Source of the DNA: CAZWVR01 sp964637235 | Lineage (GTDB): Bacteria; Bacteroidota; Bacteroidia; Bacteroidales; S143-33 | NCBI GenBank assembly: GCA_964637235.1 | Contig: CAZWVR010000042.1 | Coordinates: forward strand, 1 to 18,827 | DNA length: 18,827 nucleotides | Direction: 5' to 3' | Shown here: positions 1 through 7,673 of the stretch, piece by piece | Numbering within the stretch: the stretch's first letter is position 1 | Layout of the letters: each line of letters opens with the position of its first letter | Program-made: the position numbers and the translations under genes | The notes under the pieces: generated by a model | Databases searched by the model: none | What the model was told of the DNA's origin: nothing | Seen by the model: only the letters and a program-made list of their open reading frames with translations

Positions 1-726
1 GAAAGTTATTAAGACGCTTAGCATTGAACCGACGAATATAGTAATTACAATCATAATTTGATATTTTATAGCTATTATAGGTAGGCTACCACTAAGTAGC
101 TGACCTGTCATCATACCCGGTAGAGCTATAAGTCCCATTACTGCTGCATTAGCAATAGAAGGATTGAAGGCAATTTTTATTGCTTCTCCGATAAATCGTC
201 TAAGAGCTTCTTCTCTTGTAGCTCCATTACCTATGAGGAATTTATACAGGGTTAGTTCTTTTTTTAATGACGAATAAAAATGGTTTAAAGCTATTATATT
301 TGTTTTTAGGAAATTACCAAGTATCATACCCGAGATAGGTACAAAGTATCTGGCATTAAGAATATTGTCTAATGCTATTACGAGTTTCAAGAAGTAGATA
401 TCAATTATTGCAATGGTAATTAGTACAGAGACGAAAAATGGTATAATAAACATCTTTTTGGTCAATTTTGTTCTGGAAGCTATTGTAAGTGCTGCTACTA
501 AGACCATAAGCAGTAGCCAGAGAATATTTAACCAAGGGTTGTTTAGCTTGAATATCCATTTTAAGTATATACCTAAGAGGAATAACTGGACAGTCATTCT
601 AACATATGCAATTACAGTAGCTTTAATTAAGCCTGTTTTGTAATAACCAAAAGCAGCTATTGGTATAAGGAGTAATAGATATGCTAATATTAGATTAAAG
701 TTTCCGATATTTTGAATAGTGTTCAT
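1..726 (-). CDS. fetB: FetB/YbbM-family (UPF0014) ABC transporter permease, C-terminus cut by window edge
   Basis: Reading from ATG at 726 to the left edge gives 242 residues with no stop. The protein is strongly hydrophobic with about six to seven membrane segments. Family hallmarks are RMTVQL at 43-48, PISGMILGN at 130-138, a GATREEA loop at 168-174 that would contact the ATPase, GLIALPGMMTGQLLSG at 198-213 and IKYQIMI at 220-226. Family members are about 260 residues, so only the last 15-20 should be missing. E. coli FetB works with the ATPase FetA and is linked to iron export and oxidative-stress resistance; that the substrate here is iron is inference. The start lies one base after the murF stop, so translation is probably coupled to murF. 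Any FetA-like ATPase would have to lie beyond the left edge or elsewhere. Family assignment is confident; function is less so. Confidence 0.88.
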   Translation of the reverse strand, partial: MNTIQNIGNFNLILAYLLLLIPIAAFGYYKTGLIKATVIAYVRMTVQLFLLGIYLKWIFKLNNPWLNILWLLLMVLVAALTIASRTKLTKKMFIIPFFVSVLITIAIIDIYFLKLVIALDNILNARYFVPISGMILGNFLKTNIIALNHFYSSLKKELTLYKFLIGNGATREEALRRFIGEAIKIAFNPSIANAAVMGLIALPGMMTGQLLSGSLPIIAIKYQIMIVITIFVGSMLSVLITF

Positions 727-727
727 T

Positions 728-2011
728 TTAGAGGTGTTTTAGAACATTTTCCAGATGAATACCTCTTGAAGCTTTTAGTAGTATAAGATGGTTTTCGATG
801 GGATGTTCTAAGAGATATTGGTTAAGTTCATTTGTAGATGTATATGTTTTGAAATTAGGGTTTTTATTCAATTGAGAGAAAATTTTACCTACAAGAAAAA
901 CCTTTACGTTTGTATTTTCAAGTTTTTTTAATATTTGATAGTGTCCCTCTTTTTCGTAATTACCCAGTTCGAGCATATCACCGAGTATTACAGCTTTTTT
1001 AGGGGCTTTAATGGTTAAAAAATTTTCCAAAGCAAGTAGCATACTTGTAGGATTAGCGTTGTAAAAATCTCTAATTATCCAATTTTTTCCTGTATTTTCC
1101 AATTGTGAACGATTATTCTTAGGTATATAATTTTCAATAGCATTTTTTATGGCAGTTGGGTCAATTTTGAAGTATTCACCTACTGCTGCGGCAGCGATAA
1201 TATTTTCCAGATTATAGTTTCCTATTAAATGAGTATGGATTTGAATAGATTTTTTCGGGAGATATATTTCAACGCTTAAATAGGGGTTTTGTGCTATAAT
1301 TTTTCCTTTTACGGTTCCGTTTGATAAGCCGTAAGGGAATATATTGTTGTAATCGTTTATTAGCTCTACAAGTATTTTATTGTCAGTATTATAGAAAATA
1401 AGTCCGTTTTTATTTTTTAAGTGGTCGTATAATTGGGCTTTTGTTTTTATTAGAGTTTTGAAGTCTCCAAAACCTTGTATGTGAGCAGGATATATATTTG
1501 TGATGATACCGAAGTCTGGGTCAGCTATATTGCAAAGTAGTTTTATATCATCAGGATAGCTTGCCCCCATTTCAATTACAGCGAATTGAGTATTTTTAGA
1601 TATGCTAAGCAAATTTATAGGTACTCCGATATGATTATTAAGATTTTCTTTTGTGAAATAGGTTCTAAATTTTTGCATTAGAACTCTTGCGGTAAGTTCT
1701 TTTGTAGTAGTCTTGCCGTTTGTACCGGTTATAGCTAAAATTTTTATATTCAGTTTTTTTCGGTGATAATTAGCTAATTTTTGTAGAGTTTTAAGTGTGT
1801 TGTCAACAATAATTGTTTTTGCATTGAGTTTAAAATTTGGGTTATCAATGACAGCTGCAATTGCACCTTTTTCTATGGCTTGTTTAACGAAATGATGACC
1901 GTCGAATTTTTCACCTTTTAGAGCAAAAAAAAGCTGACCTTTTTTTATAGTGCGTGTATCTATTGAGACTCCATTACTTTTTAGGAATATTTCATATAGT
2001 TTTTCAATCAT
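728..2011 (-). CDS. murF: UDP-N-acetylmuramoyl-tripeptide--D-alanyl-D-alanine ligase
   Basis: MurF is the last cytoplasmic amino-acid ligase of peptidoglycan precursor synthesis. It joins D-Ala-D-Ala to UDP-MurNAc-tripeptide using ATP. The 427-residue protein is of normal length and complete. The N-terminal UDP-binding domain contains SIDTRTIKKGQLFFAL (16-31). The ATP loop is TGTNGKTT at 95-102, followed by NHIGVP at 126-131, EMGAS at 147-151 and the AHIQGFG segment at 176-182. The C-terminal ligase domain has NANPTSM and GDMLELG, both typical of MurF. The gene does not sit in a dcw (division and cell wall) cluster. It is sandwiched between a STAND-like gene upstream (stop, one base, ATG) and a FetB-like permease downstream with the same one-base spacing. 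All three are probably on one mRNA read from the promoter of the STAND-like gene. Confidence 0.96.
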   Translation of the reverse strand: MIEKLYEIFLKSNGVSIDTRTIKKGQLFFALKGEKFDGHHFVKQAIEKGAIAAVIDNPNFKLNAKTIIVDNTLKTLQKLANYHRKKLNIKILAITGTNGKTTTKELTARVLMQKFRTYFTKENLNNHIGVPINLLSISKNTQFAVIEMGASYPDDIKLLCNIADPDFGIITNIYPAHIQGFGDFKTLIKTKAQLYDHLKNKNGLIFYNTDNKILVELINDYNNIFPYGLSNGTVKGKIIAQNPYLSVEIYLPKKSIQIHTHLIGNYNLENIIAAAAVGEYFKIDPTAIKNAIENYIPKNNRSQLENTGKNWIIRDFYNANPTSMLLALENFLTIKAPKKAVILGDMLELGNYEKEGHYQILKKLENTNVKVFLVGKIFSQLNKNPNFKTYTSTNELNQYLLEHPIENHLILLKASRGIHLENVLKHL

Positions 2012-2012
2012 A

Positions 2013-3986
2013 TTAAAGTTTATTAAAGATGTTTTCCAATAGTTGTTTTACAGTTTTAATTTTTTTATGATTTTCGTCGTAGAAGTTTAGTAGAATTTCA
2101 TAAGCTTGTTCAGCATGGACATATGCTTGGTGATAGTGTTTTACGTTATAAAGGAGTTCAGCGAGTAATATATGGATATCCGCTAAGGATTCATCGGGAT
2201 AAGAGACTTTTGATTTTCTCATTTCAAGCGCTTCATTAGCTAAAATTAGGCTTTTGTTGTAGTCGTGAGCTTTTTTGTATAGTAATGCTATGTATTCAGC
2301 CATTATATCGTCCATATTTTCGTTGTATATATTTATGAGGATATCAGCAGCGAGTCTATAATAAGCCAGAGCGTCAGGGCGTTGCATAGCTTCATAAATT
2401 TGTGCTATTTTTTCTAATATTACAGAACTTTGAATATTAACGTCAAATAGTGTTGTAAGGACTATTTCTGCGTCAGGGATATATTCTAAGGCTTTATTGA
2501 TATCTTTGTTATTTAATTTTTTTTCAATAAAGTTTAGATATTCTCTAAGTTTTTTAGTATTCGGTTTTAATTTTTTATGTAGCACAACGGCAATTAAGGA
2601 ATATGTAAAAATTCCGTTTTTATCTGAATCTAACCAACCTTGCGATATTAAATCTAATATAGCGTCTATAAATTCATTTTCTTGTTGAGGTTTTATTTGC
2701 AATATTTGTTTTATTGTTTCGATATGGAAGCTTTTCAGAGGCACAGCTGCAAAGAAACTTAGAATTTTCTTTTGCAGATTAGTCCATTGTTTTTGTCTAA
2801 GTTCGTATATGGCACTAATGTATTTTAGAAATGAGTTGATGGTTTTTTGTTCACTTTGATAAATATTTTTTTGTAAGTATTCACCGAAATGTTGAGGGGA
2901 TTTATTTTTTTTCTCGATCAATTCAATAGCTTTTTCTACGGTAAAATTTTTGTCATATACTATATTTTTTGCATAGAAATGAATTAGTAAAGGATGATTA
3001 TTTAATTTATTACTTAATGTTTTTAGTTTTTCAATATTTCTGTTTTTTTTCAGATAGAATTTAAATATTCCTAATGTATCTTTTGTTGCGAGCTTAGGTA
3101 ATGGAATATTTATGTAGCCAATGATTATAAAGTCGGAAACTATTAATTTTTTCCAAGTTAGTTTATTGTGTAGTAGTAAGATATTAGCTAAGTTTTTTAT
3201 ATTTGTGATACCATCTACGACCAGTAAGTTATTTCCTTCGATTTTGTTTAGGATATTGATAAGATTATAGAAATTTTCTTCTTCTGAGAGCTGTTTATTG
3301 TATCGGAAATTTAATTTACCTTTATAAAATGCATTGAAGAAGCAGATTTTAAAGTCTCCATTTATAAGTACATATGCAATGTGATTAAATTTAGTAGAGT
3401 ATTTATGGATAAAAGCCAATGCAGCAGTTGTTTTTCCAGCTCCTGGGAGTATGTTATGGAGTACAATTGTTTTTGAGAGATTTTCTTCAATTTTTTGGAA
3501 CATTTCATCTAATAAAGGGTCAATACCGTGGACGTGGTAGGCTTTACCAGTTGGGATATCGGTTATAAATTTAGGGAGGCGACGTATTTTGTATTGGTCT
3601 CCGGCTATTAGATAGGAATATTGTTTGTAAAAGTTTTGATAATCAGGACGATATAATACATCTATTGCAAAGGAGGGAGAATATTTGTTCTTTAAGAATG
3701 ATATATATTCATCGATGAGTTGATCATATTCAATGGGAAGAAGTATTGTCAATTTTTCTATATTTAAGTTTTTTTTCAGGGTAAGATGTTCGACAGCTTT
3801 TTTTATTTCTGGTAAAATTTTTTCCAGTTTATGAGTTTTAGGTATTATAGTAAATGCTATTTTTAGAGTATCGGATATATAGTCGTAGTTAGGATCTCGG
3901 AATGTAAATGGCGATTTTTTAAAAGAGTCTGTTTGAAAAAAATTATTTAAGACTTTTACCATTATATTTGTATCCTGCATTTGCAT
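2013..3986 (-). CDS. STAND/NB-ARC-like P-loop protein with C-terminal TPR repeats, NTPase motifs partly eroded
   Basis: This 657-residue protein has the order expected of a STAND NTPase. Residues 1-165 form an N-terminal region I do not recognise; it reads as alpha/beta. A P-loop domain follows: ILPGAGKTT at 179-187, LLVVDG at 254-259, LIVSD at 281-285, and a GLPLA-like NNHPLLIHFYA at 329-339. A winged-helix-like stretch (about 400-480) comes next. From about 560 to the end are helical repeats resembling kinesin-light-chain TPRs. The Walker A lacks its first glycine (Ile179), Walker B has one acidic residue followed by glycine, and the usual arginine of the sensor position (TSR/TTR) is replaced by SDF. 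ATP hydrolysis may therefore be weak or lost. STAND proteins are usually ligand-triggered switches or scaffolds. ATGs at 3986, 3980 and 3962 are all possible starts. The stop lies one base before the murF ATG. Confidence 0.75.
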   Translation of the reverse strand: MQMQDTNIMVKVLNNFFQTDSFKKSPFTFRDPNYDYISDTLKIAFTIIPKTHKLEKILPEIKKAVEHLTLKKNLNIEKLTILLPIEYDQLIDEYISFLKNKYSPSFAIDVLYRPDYQNFYKQYSYLIAGDQYKIRRLPKFITDIPTGKAYHVHGIDPLLDEMFQKIEENLSKTIVLHNILPGAGKTTAALAFIHKYSTKFNHIAYVLINGDFKICFFNAFYKGKLNFRYNKQLSEEENFYNLINILNKIEGNNLLVVDGITNIKNLANILLLHNKLTWKKLIVSDFIIIGYINIPLPKLATKDTLGIFKFYLKKNRNIEKLKTLSNKLNNHPLLIHFYAKNIVYDKNFTVEKAIELIEKKNKSPQHFGEYLQKNIYQSEQKTINSFLKYISAIYELRQKQWTNLQKKILSFFAAVPLKSFHIETIKQILQIKPQQENEFIDAILDLISQGWLDSDKNGIFTYSLIAVVLHKKLKPNTKKLREYLNFIEKKLNNKDINKALEYIPDAEIVLTTLFDVNIQSSVILEKIAQIYEAMQRPDALAYYRLAADILINIYNENMDDIMAEYIALLYKKAHDYNKSLILANEALEMRKSKVSYPDESLADIHILLAELLYNVKHYHQAYVHAEQAYEILLNFYDENHKKIKTVKQLLENIFNKL

Positions 3987-3998
3987 ATTATTTAATTT

Positions 3999-4045
3999 TT
4001 TACATTTTTGTAAATTTGGAGTAAATAAAACGAATTTTTACAAAA
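3999..4045. promoter_or_regulatory. Divergent promoter/operator region with inverted repeats
   Basis: The 69-bp gap between the divergent STAND-like and YdjM-like genes contains TTTACA-TTTT-TGTAAA (3999-4014). A further arm, TTTACAAAA (about 4038-4045), can pair with TTTTGTAAA at 4006-4014. On the plus strand, TAAATTTG at 4011-4018 matches the Bacteroidota -7 box and would give a leader of about 30 bases before ATG 4056. I see no convincing -33 element. The gap is so AT-rich that chance matches are likely. Confidence 0.3.
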
Positions 4046-4055
4046 GAACAAAAAA

Positions 4056-4751
4056 ATGGCGGATTTTAAAACACATCTTGAATTTGGATCCGCAGTAGGT
4101 TTTCTTTTGGCTATTTTTTCACATATTTGGGGCTGGGTAAATAGTTTTTCCACGGCAATAATAATTTTTTTTGCTACTACATTAGCTTCCTTTTTACCTG
4201 ATGTTGATAGCAATAGTAGCGTTCCTGTTAAGATAATTTCTATGTTGTATGCCTATTTAGCCGCAGCATTAGTTCTTTTTTATCTTTACGATAGTAATAT
4301 TAAGAGTTTCTTTTTCCTTTCAATAATAGCGCTTATTACATTTGTTAGTGTCTTAGTTATTTTACCATTTTTATTAAAAAGGTTTACAACACATAGAGGT
4401 ATTTTTCATTCTATTCCAGCGGCGTTAATTTCTTTTTTTGCTACTTTAATAATAGCTTGGACTACACGGTTAAGTGTTTTAGAGAGATTTACTATGGCGT
4501 TAGCTGTTTTTTTGGGATATCTAAGTCATCTAATTCTTGATGAACTTTATTCAGTGGATATTTTAAGCCGAAAGATAAATAAAAGGAAGTCAAGTTTTAT
4601 TCATATAAAAAAATCGTCGGGAACAGCACTTGATTTTGGCTTTAATGCTAAGGAGAAATATCCGGCTTATATTGCTTATTTTATTCTTATTATCTTGATA
4701 GTCATATCATTTCCTTATATAAAGGAGATTTATAGGGCACTGATCAGATAG
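4056..4751 (+). CDS. YdjM-like membrane-bound metal-dependent hydrolase (DUF457 family)
   Basis: This 231-residue polytopic membrane protein matches the YdjM/LexA-regulated inner-membrane hydrolase family. Conserved polar motifs are H7 in the N-terminal DFKTHLEFGSA, LPDVDSNSS at 47-55, THRGIFHS at 112-119 and GYLSHLILDELYSVD at 154-168. Together they give the His/Asp set thought to bind metal next to the membrane. Between them lie at least five hydrophobic segments, and another follows near 208-225. The biochemical substrate of this family is not well established; hydrolase is a fold-based name. The ATG at 4056 starts right at the conserved N-terminus. The gene overlaps the tail-to-tail pnuC gene by 8 bp, so there is no room for an ordinary terminator between them. 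Confidence 0.85.
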   Translation: MADFKTHLEFGSAVGFLLAIFSHIWGWVNSFSTAIIIFFATTLASFLPDVDSNSSVPVKIISMLYAYLAAALVLFYLYDSNIKSFFFLSIIALITFVSVLVILPFLLKRFTTHRGIFHSIPAALISFFATLIIAWTTRLSVLERFTMALAVFLGYLSHLILDELYSVDILSRKINKRKSSFIHIKKSSGTALDFGFNAKEKYPAYIAYFILIILIVISFPYIKEIYRALIR

Positions 4752-5340
4752 TATTTGTTTGTGTTTTCATAATTTTTTTCCATTGTAAAAAGCCAGCAAT
4801 TGCCAGTATAGTATATACTATAAAAAGTATTACAGTGGCGTATAGCTGTTTATAGAAATAGAGGCAAGCCGATACACTATCAACAATTATCCACAGTAGC
4901 CATTGCTCAATATATTTTCTGGCTAACATATAAGTTGCAGTTATGCTTAATGCTGTTGTGAAGGCATCCCAATAAGGTACAGGTGAGTCTGTATAGTTTT
5001 TTAGAACAAATGCCATTATCCAAAATAAAATAAAAGTTATAACTGATAAAATTAGTGCTATTTTCAGAGGGGTATGTATTATGGGGAGTTTTTCTTTTTT
5101 ACTGCCTTTTTTCCAGTAAATCCAACCGTAGATACTTATAATTAGATAGTAAATTTGTAGAGACATATCTGCGTAAAATTTGCTTATAAAAAAGACGTAG
5201 ATATAAATAGCCGAAGTAATAATTCCAGTAGGCCAAAGCCAAATCTTTTCTTTTATTGAGAAATAGATGTATATCAGTCCAGTTAACGCACCAAAAACCT
5301 CTATAAAATGTGTCCAAATCCAATGGAAAATCTCAGTCAT
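4744..5340 (-). CDS. pnuC: Nicotinamide riboside transporter PnuC
   Basis: PnuC proteins carry nicotinamide riboside (or, in some cases, related B vitamins such as thiamine) across the inner membrane. Substrate retention depends on phosphorylation inside the cell. The 198-residue protein is of normal family length, with about seven hydrophobic segments. It shows YGWIYWKKG at 71-79, and at 122-154 a block beginning PYWDAFTTALS and ending EQWLLWIIVD, then VSACLYFYKQLYATVILF, which is the substrate-site helix pair of the family. No NadR-type kinase or thiamine kinase lies beside it, so the substrate cannot be settled from context. I see no riboswitch in the short leader. The gene is divergent from mnmD across a 34-bp gap with a perfect inverted repeat. 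Confidence 0.93.
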   Translation of the reverse strand: MTEIFHWIWTHFIEVFGALTGLIYIYFSIKEKIWLWPTGIITSAIYIYVFFISKFYADMSLQIYYLIISIYGWIYWKKGSKKEKLPIIHTPLKIALILSVITFILFWIMAFVLKNYTDSPVPYWDAFTTALSITATYMLARKYIEQWLLWIIVDSVSACLYFYKQLYATVILFIVYTILAIAGFLQWKKIMKTQTNTI

Positions 5341-5343
5341 AAA

Positions 5344-5368
5344 TTTTTACTTTTGTACAAAGTAAAAA
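5344..5368. promoter_or_regulatory. Palindromic divergent promoter between pnuC and mnmD
   Basis: TTTTTACTTT (5344-5353), spacer TGTAC (5354-5358) and AAAGTAAAAA (5359-5368) form a perfect 10-bp inverted repeat that fills most of the 34-bp gap. On the plus strand it contains TACTTTTG (5348-5355), a match to the Bacteroidota -7 box, giving an mnmD leader of roughly a dozen bases. On the minus strand the mirror copy reads TACTTTG, one base short of the consensus. The symmetry may simply reflect two back-to-back -7 boxes, or it may be an operator. Confidence 0.45.
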
Positions 5369-5374
5369 AAGATT

Positions 5375-6037
5375 ATGAATAATATAGAGCTGAGACAGAC
5401 AAAAGATGGTTCTTATACTTATTATAATACTCAATTTGGAGAACATTATCATTCGGTAGAAGGTGCCTATACCGAGAGTTTACATATATACATCAATAAT
5501 GGACTAAAACTTATTAACAAAAGTAATATAACGATTTTTGAGATGGGGTTTGGTAGTGGGTTAAATGCATTGCTTACTTTTTATTATGCTCAAAAATTAT
5601 CTTTAAAAATTAAATATATTGCCTTGGAGAAATATCCTTTGCCTTTTCATTTAGTAGAGAAATATCCCTTACCATCTTTTTTAGACGAATTACATAGTAT
5701 TTTTTATCAGATGCACTATATTGAAGGCAATAGCAGTATAGAATTAAGTAATAATTTTGTTTTTGCAAAAGTTATAGGAGATATGCAGGAATATGTTTTC
5801 AAAGAAAAAATAGATTTATGTTATTACGATGCATTTTCTTATTCAAAGCAGCCAGAATTATGGACGAAAGAGATTTTTGAGAAAATATATCAAGCGATGA
5901 ATTTTGGAGGTATGCTACTTACGTATAGTTCAAAAGGCGAGGTTAAACGGGTTTTACGTGAGGTTGGTTTTGAGGTAAAGAGGTTTAAAGGTGCAGGTTC
6001 GAAACGTCATAGTCTTAGATGTATAAAGACTAATTAG
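5375..6037 (+). CDS. mnmD: MnmD, tRNA (5-methylaminomethyl-2-thiouridine)-methyltransferase
   Basis: This is the methyltransferase half of MnmC as a stand-alone protein (DUF752). It methylates nm5(s2)U34 of tRNA with S-adenosylmethionine, completing a wobble modification begun by MnmE/MnmG. The 220 residues include the SAM loop EMGFGSGLN at 56-64, the acidic strand end ALEKYPLP at 83-90, the catalytic block CYYDAFSYSKQPELWT at 149-164 and the C-terminal KGAGSKRH at 205-212. The FAD-dependent MnmC(o) domain is absent, as is usual in Bacteroidota and Firmicutes. EKYPLP occurs twice (85-90 and 95-100), so a small internal duplication may have happened. The gene appears to be a single transcription unit from the palindromic promoter upstream. 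It ends 10 bp from a converging gene. Confidence 0.92.
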   Translation: MNNIELRQTKDGSYTYYNTQFGEHYHSVEGAYTESLHIYINNGLKLINKSNITIFEMGFGSGLNALLTFYYAQKLSLKIKYIALEKYPLPFHLVEKYPLPSFLDELHSIFYQMHYIEGNSSIELSNNFVFAKVIGDMQEYVFKEKIDLCYYDAFSYSKQPELWTKEIFEKIYQAMNFGGMLLTYSSKGEVKRVLREVGFEVKRFKGAGSKRHSLRCIKTN

Positions 6038-6047
6038 GACTAATTGC

Positions 6048-6890
6048 TTAAAATTTTATGGATAGAGCATTTTTAAAGTTATAAAAAAGCGGTCTGTTTA
6101 TCAGTTCTACTGGTGGACGCGAGTCATAGGCTAAACTGAATATGATCATAAATTGTAAACGGTTTTTTATGAGGTTAAAAGTTAGGGAGTTTTCAGAATA
6201 AAGCCTGAAATCAGAAATAGGTTCAAAATTTGAGATATTAGGATTTAAATTTATAAGAGCTGGTTCATAATAGGTGACATTTGTAAAAAGTATTAAATCA
6301 TTGATTTTTAGGTTAATAGATGTATAGAAATCACCTTTAATTGTTTTTGTAATAGTGTGAGCGCTATCGCTGAGTTTTTCATATTCATACATTATAAGAG
6401 GGCATAGAAAAATTATTAGAGTTTTAGAATTTATGATACGGAAACGCATTCCTGTACCCCAAAGCAGTCTTAGTTTTATGTATTTAATTTTATTTTGTTG
6501 TCGTTGAAAAAATAATTCATATACATAAGCGCCGAAATGTTTTTTAGTAGTATCGGAAAATGCGTAATTATATCTAAAATGTTGGAAATTTTTGTTGATT
6601 AGGTCAAAGTTATTTTGTTGTTTCATAACTTTCATAATAGTATAGTCGTTGAGTATTAGGAAAGTATTTTTCATATTTTTGGTAATAAACTGAATATTAG
6701 TATTGTTATTACCTTGAATTATACTTCTTGTATTTTGTGTGATATTGAAGGCAAAAGATAAACTTCCTTGTAAGCCAGATTTTATGGTTTTTCTTTCTTT
6801 CTCAATATTTACAAGTTGTGTATGTGCTTGAAAATAAGCGGATAGTAAAAAAACAAGAAATAGTGTTTTAGCTAAAAAATTTTTCGTCAT
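6048..6890 (-). CDS. DUF481-like outer-membrane beta-barrel protein
   Basis: The 280-residue protein starts with a clear signal peptide (hydrophobic core about 8-20, likely cleavage after AHTQ near 25). The body alternates polar and hydrophobic residues, as expected of beta-strands. The end, with LAYDSRPPVE at 253-262 and a final strand closing in SIKF, resembles the last hairpin of DUF481/YdiY barrels, whose C-terminal Phe aids outer-membrane insertion. Similarity is recognised by pattern only, so other barrel families remain possible. The role of DUF481 proteins is unknown. The start overlaps the end of the upstream siaC-like gene by 23 bp, which favours coupled translation. It is the last gene of the seven-gene run and might be the cell-envelope output of the SiaB/SiaC pair, which is inference. 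Confidence 0.68.
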   Translation of the reverse strand: MTKNFLAKTLFLVFLLSAYFQAHTQLVNIEKERKTIKSGLQGSLSFAFNITQNTRSIIQGNNNTNIQFITKNMKNTFLILNDYTIMKVMKQQNNFDLINKNFQHFRYNYAFSDTTKKHFGAYVYELFFQRQQNKIKYIKLRLLWGTGMRFRIINSKTLIIFLCPLIMYEYEKLSDSAHTITKTIKGDFYTSINLKINDLILFTNVTYYEPALINLNPNISNFEPISDFRLYSENSLTFNLIKNRLQFMIIFSLAYDSRPPVELINRPLFYNFKNALSIKF

Positions 6891-7269
6891 TAATTTCGAT
6901 TTTATTTATGCTTATTCCTGCATCTGATTGATAATCTTCAATTTCTTCTATCATATCAAAGTCGTCTTTAAGGTAATACCAATTAACAGTCACTTTATGT
7001 CCATTTTCTTGGTATTCGCGTAGTGCGTGTAGTATATTTAAGATCCATTTTGAGGTGGAAGTATTAAAATAGGTAAGTTTTATATTAAAAGTAATAGGTT
7101 TTCCAGTTTTCATATAGTCTTTTATCCAAGCTAATAATGGGGCATAAAATTTTGCAGTTTCTTCGAAAAAGGATTCACCTTTAATTTCGCAGATACCTGT
7201 TTCTGCGTCAAAATCTACTGATGGAGAGATGTATATACCTCTAACAGCGTCTTTTTTTATACTTTCCAT
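6868..7269 (-). CDS. SiaC-family regulatory phosphoprotein (DUF1987), second copy
   Basis: This 133-residue cytoplasmic protein shows the DUF1987/SiaC pattern: an N-terminal VDFDAETGICEIKGESF strand pair (18-34), then LTYFNTSTSK (65-74), then KVTVNWYYLKDD (92-103) and a C-terminal EEIEDYQSDAG. In Pseudomonas aeruginosa, SiaC is phosphorylated by SiaB on a threonine (Thr68) and, when unphosphorylated, binds the diguanylate cyclase SiaD. By position and motif the matching residue here is probably Thr70 in the NTSTS segment; this is inferred without an alignment. No GGDEF protein is encoded nearby, so the target must be different or unlinked. The first copy lies 5 bp upstream, and the DUF481 gene overlaps its 3' end. 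Family assignment is confident. Confidence 0.88.
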   Translation of the reverse strand: MESIKKDAVRGIYISPSVDFDAETGICEIKGESFFEETAKFYAPLLAWIKDYMKTGKPITFNIKLTYFNTSTSKWILNILHALREYQENGHKVTVNWYYLKDDFDMIEEIEDYQSDAGISINKIEINDEKFFS

Positions 7270-7274
7270 AGTTT

Positions 7275-7673
7275 TTAGTCTTTCTCAGGAATAAGGTTAA
7301 TATTTAAGCCGGTGTCTATCATATAATCTTCAATGTCTTCTTTCATATCGATATCATTTTCGTCGTAATGCCAGTTAACGGTGACTTCTCCACCGTTATC
7401 TTCGTATTCTTTTAAGATATTTAACATATCTAAAAGAGCTCTGGAAGTACTTGTATTATAATAAGATAGTTTAATAATAAAAGCAATTGGTCGTTTTATT
7501 TCAGTAGTATATGTTCTTAGCCAGTCAATAAGAGGTTTATAGAATTCAGTGGTATTTTCCAGAAAGGATTCGCCAGATATTTCGCATATACCTGTTTTAG
7601 CATTAAAATTTACTTTGGGTGTAAAGAAGTTTTGATGCGAACCTTCAATAACTATGTCTTCTAATTCTGCCAT
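7275..7673 (-). CDS. SiaC-family regulatory phosphoprotein (DUF1987), first copy
   Basis: This 132-residue paralogue of the next gene has the same blocks: VNFNAKTGICEISGESF (21-37), LSYYNTSTSR (69-78) and EVTVNWHYDEND (96-107). The presumed phospho-acceptor is Thr74. The two copies clearly share descent but have diverged, especially in the N-terminal 20 residues, the helix after NTSTS and the C-terminal tail. They may therefore have different partners. It lies between the SiaB-type kinase gene (59 bp upstream) and the second copy (5 bp downstream). Two SiaC proteins served by one kinase would give a branched output; this is inference from gene order. Confidence 0.88.
   Translation of the reverse strand: MAELEDIVIEGSHQNFFTPKVNFNAKTGICEISGESFLENTTEFYKPLIDWLRTYTTEIKRPIAFIIKLSYYNTSTSRALLDMLNILKEYEDNGGEVTVNWHYDENDIDMKEDIEDYMIDTGLNINLIPEKD

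Noticed and set aside
413..643. Short plus-strand frame of 76 codons
   Set aside because: It is opposite the FetB-like permease, whose family motifs continue across the whole stretch on the minus strand.
2013..3986. STAND gene as an anti-phage defence gene
   Set aside because: Neighbours are murF, a FetB-like permease and a YdjM-like protein. No nuclease, toxin, integrase or other defence gene is near, and the P-loop motifs are eroded.
5099..5323. Minus-strand frame inside pnuC
   Set aside because: Another frame of the same strand encodes PnuC with all its motifs; this one has no features of its own.
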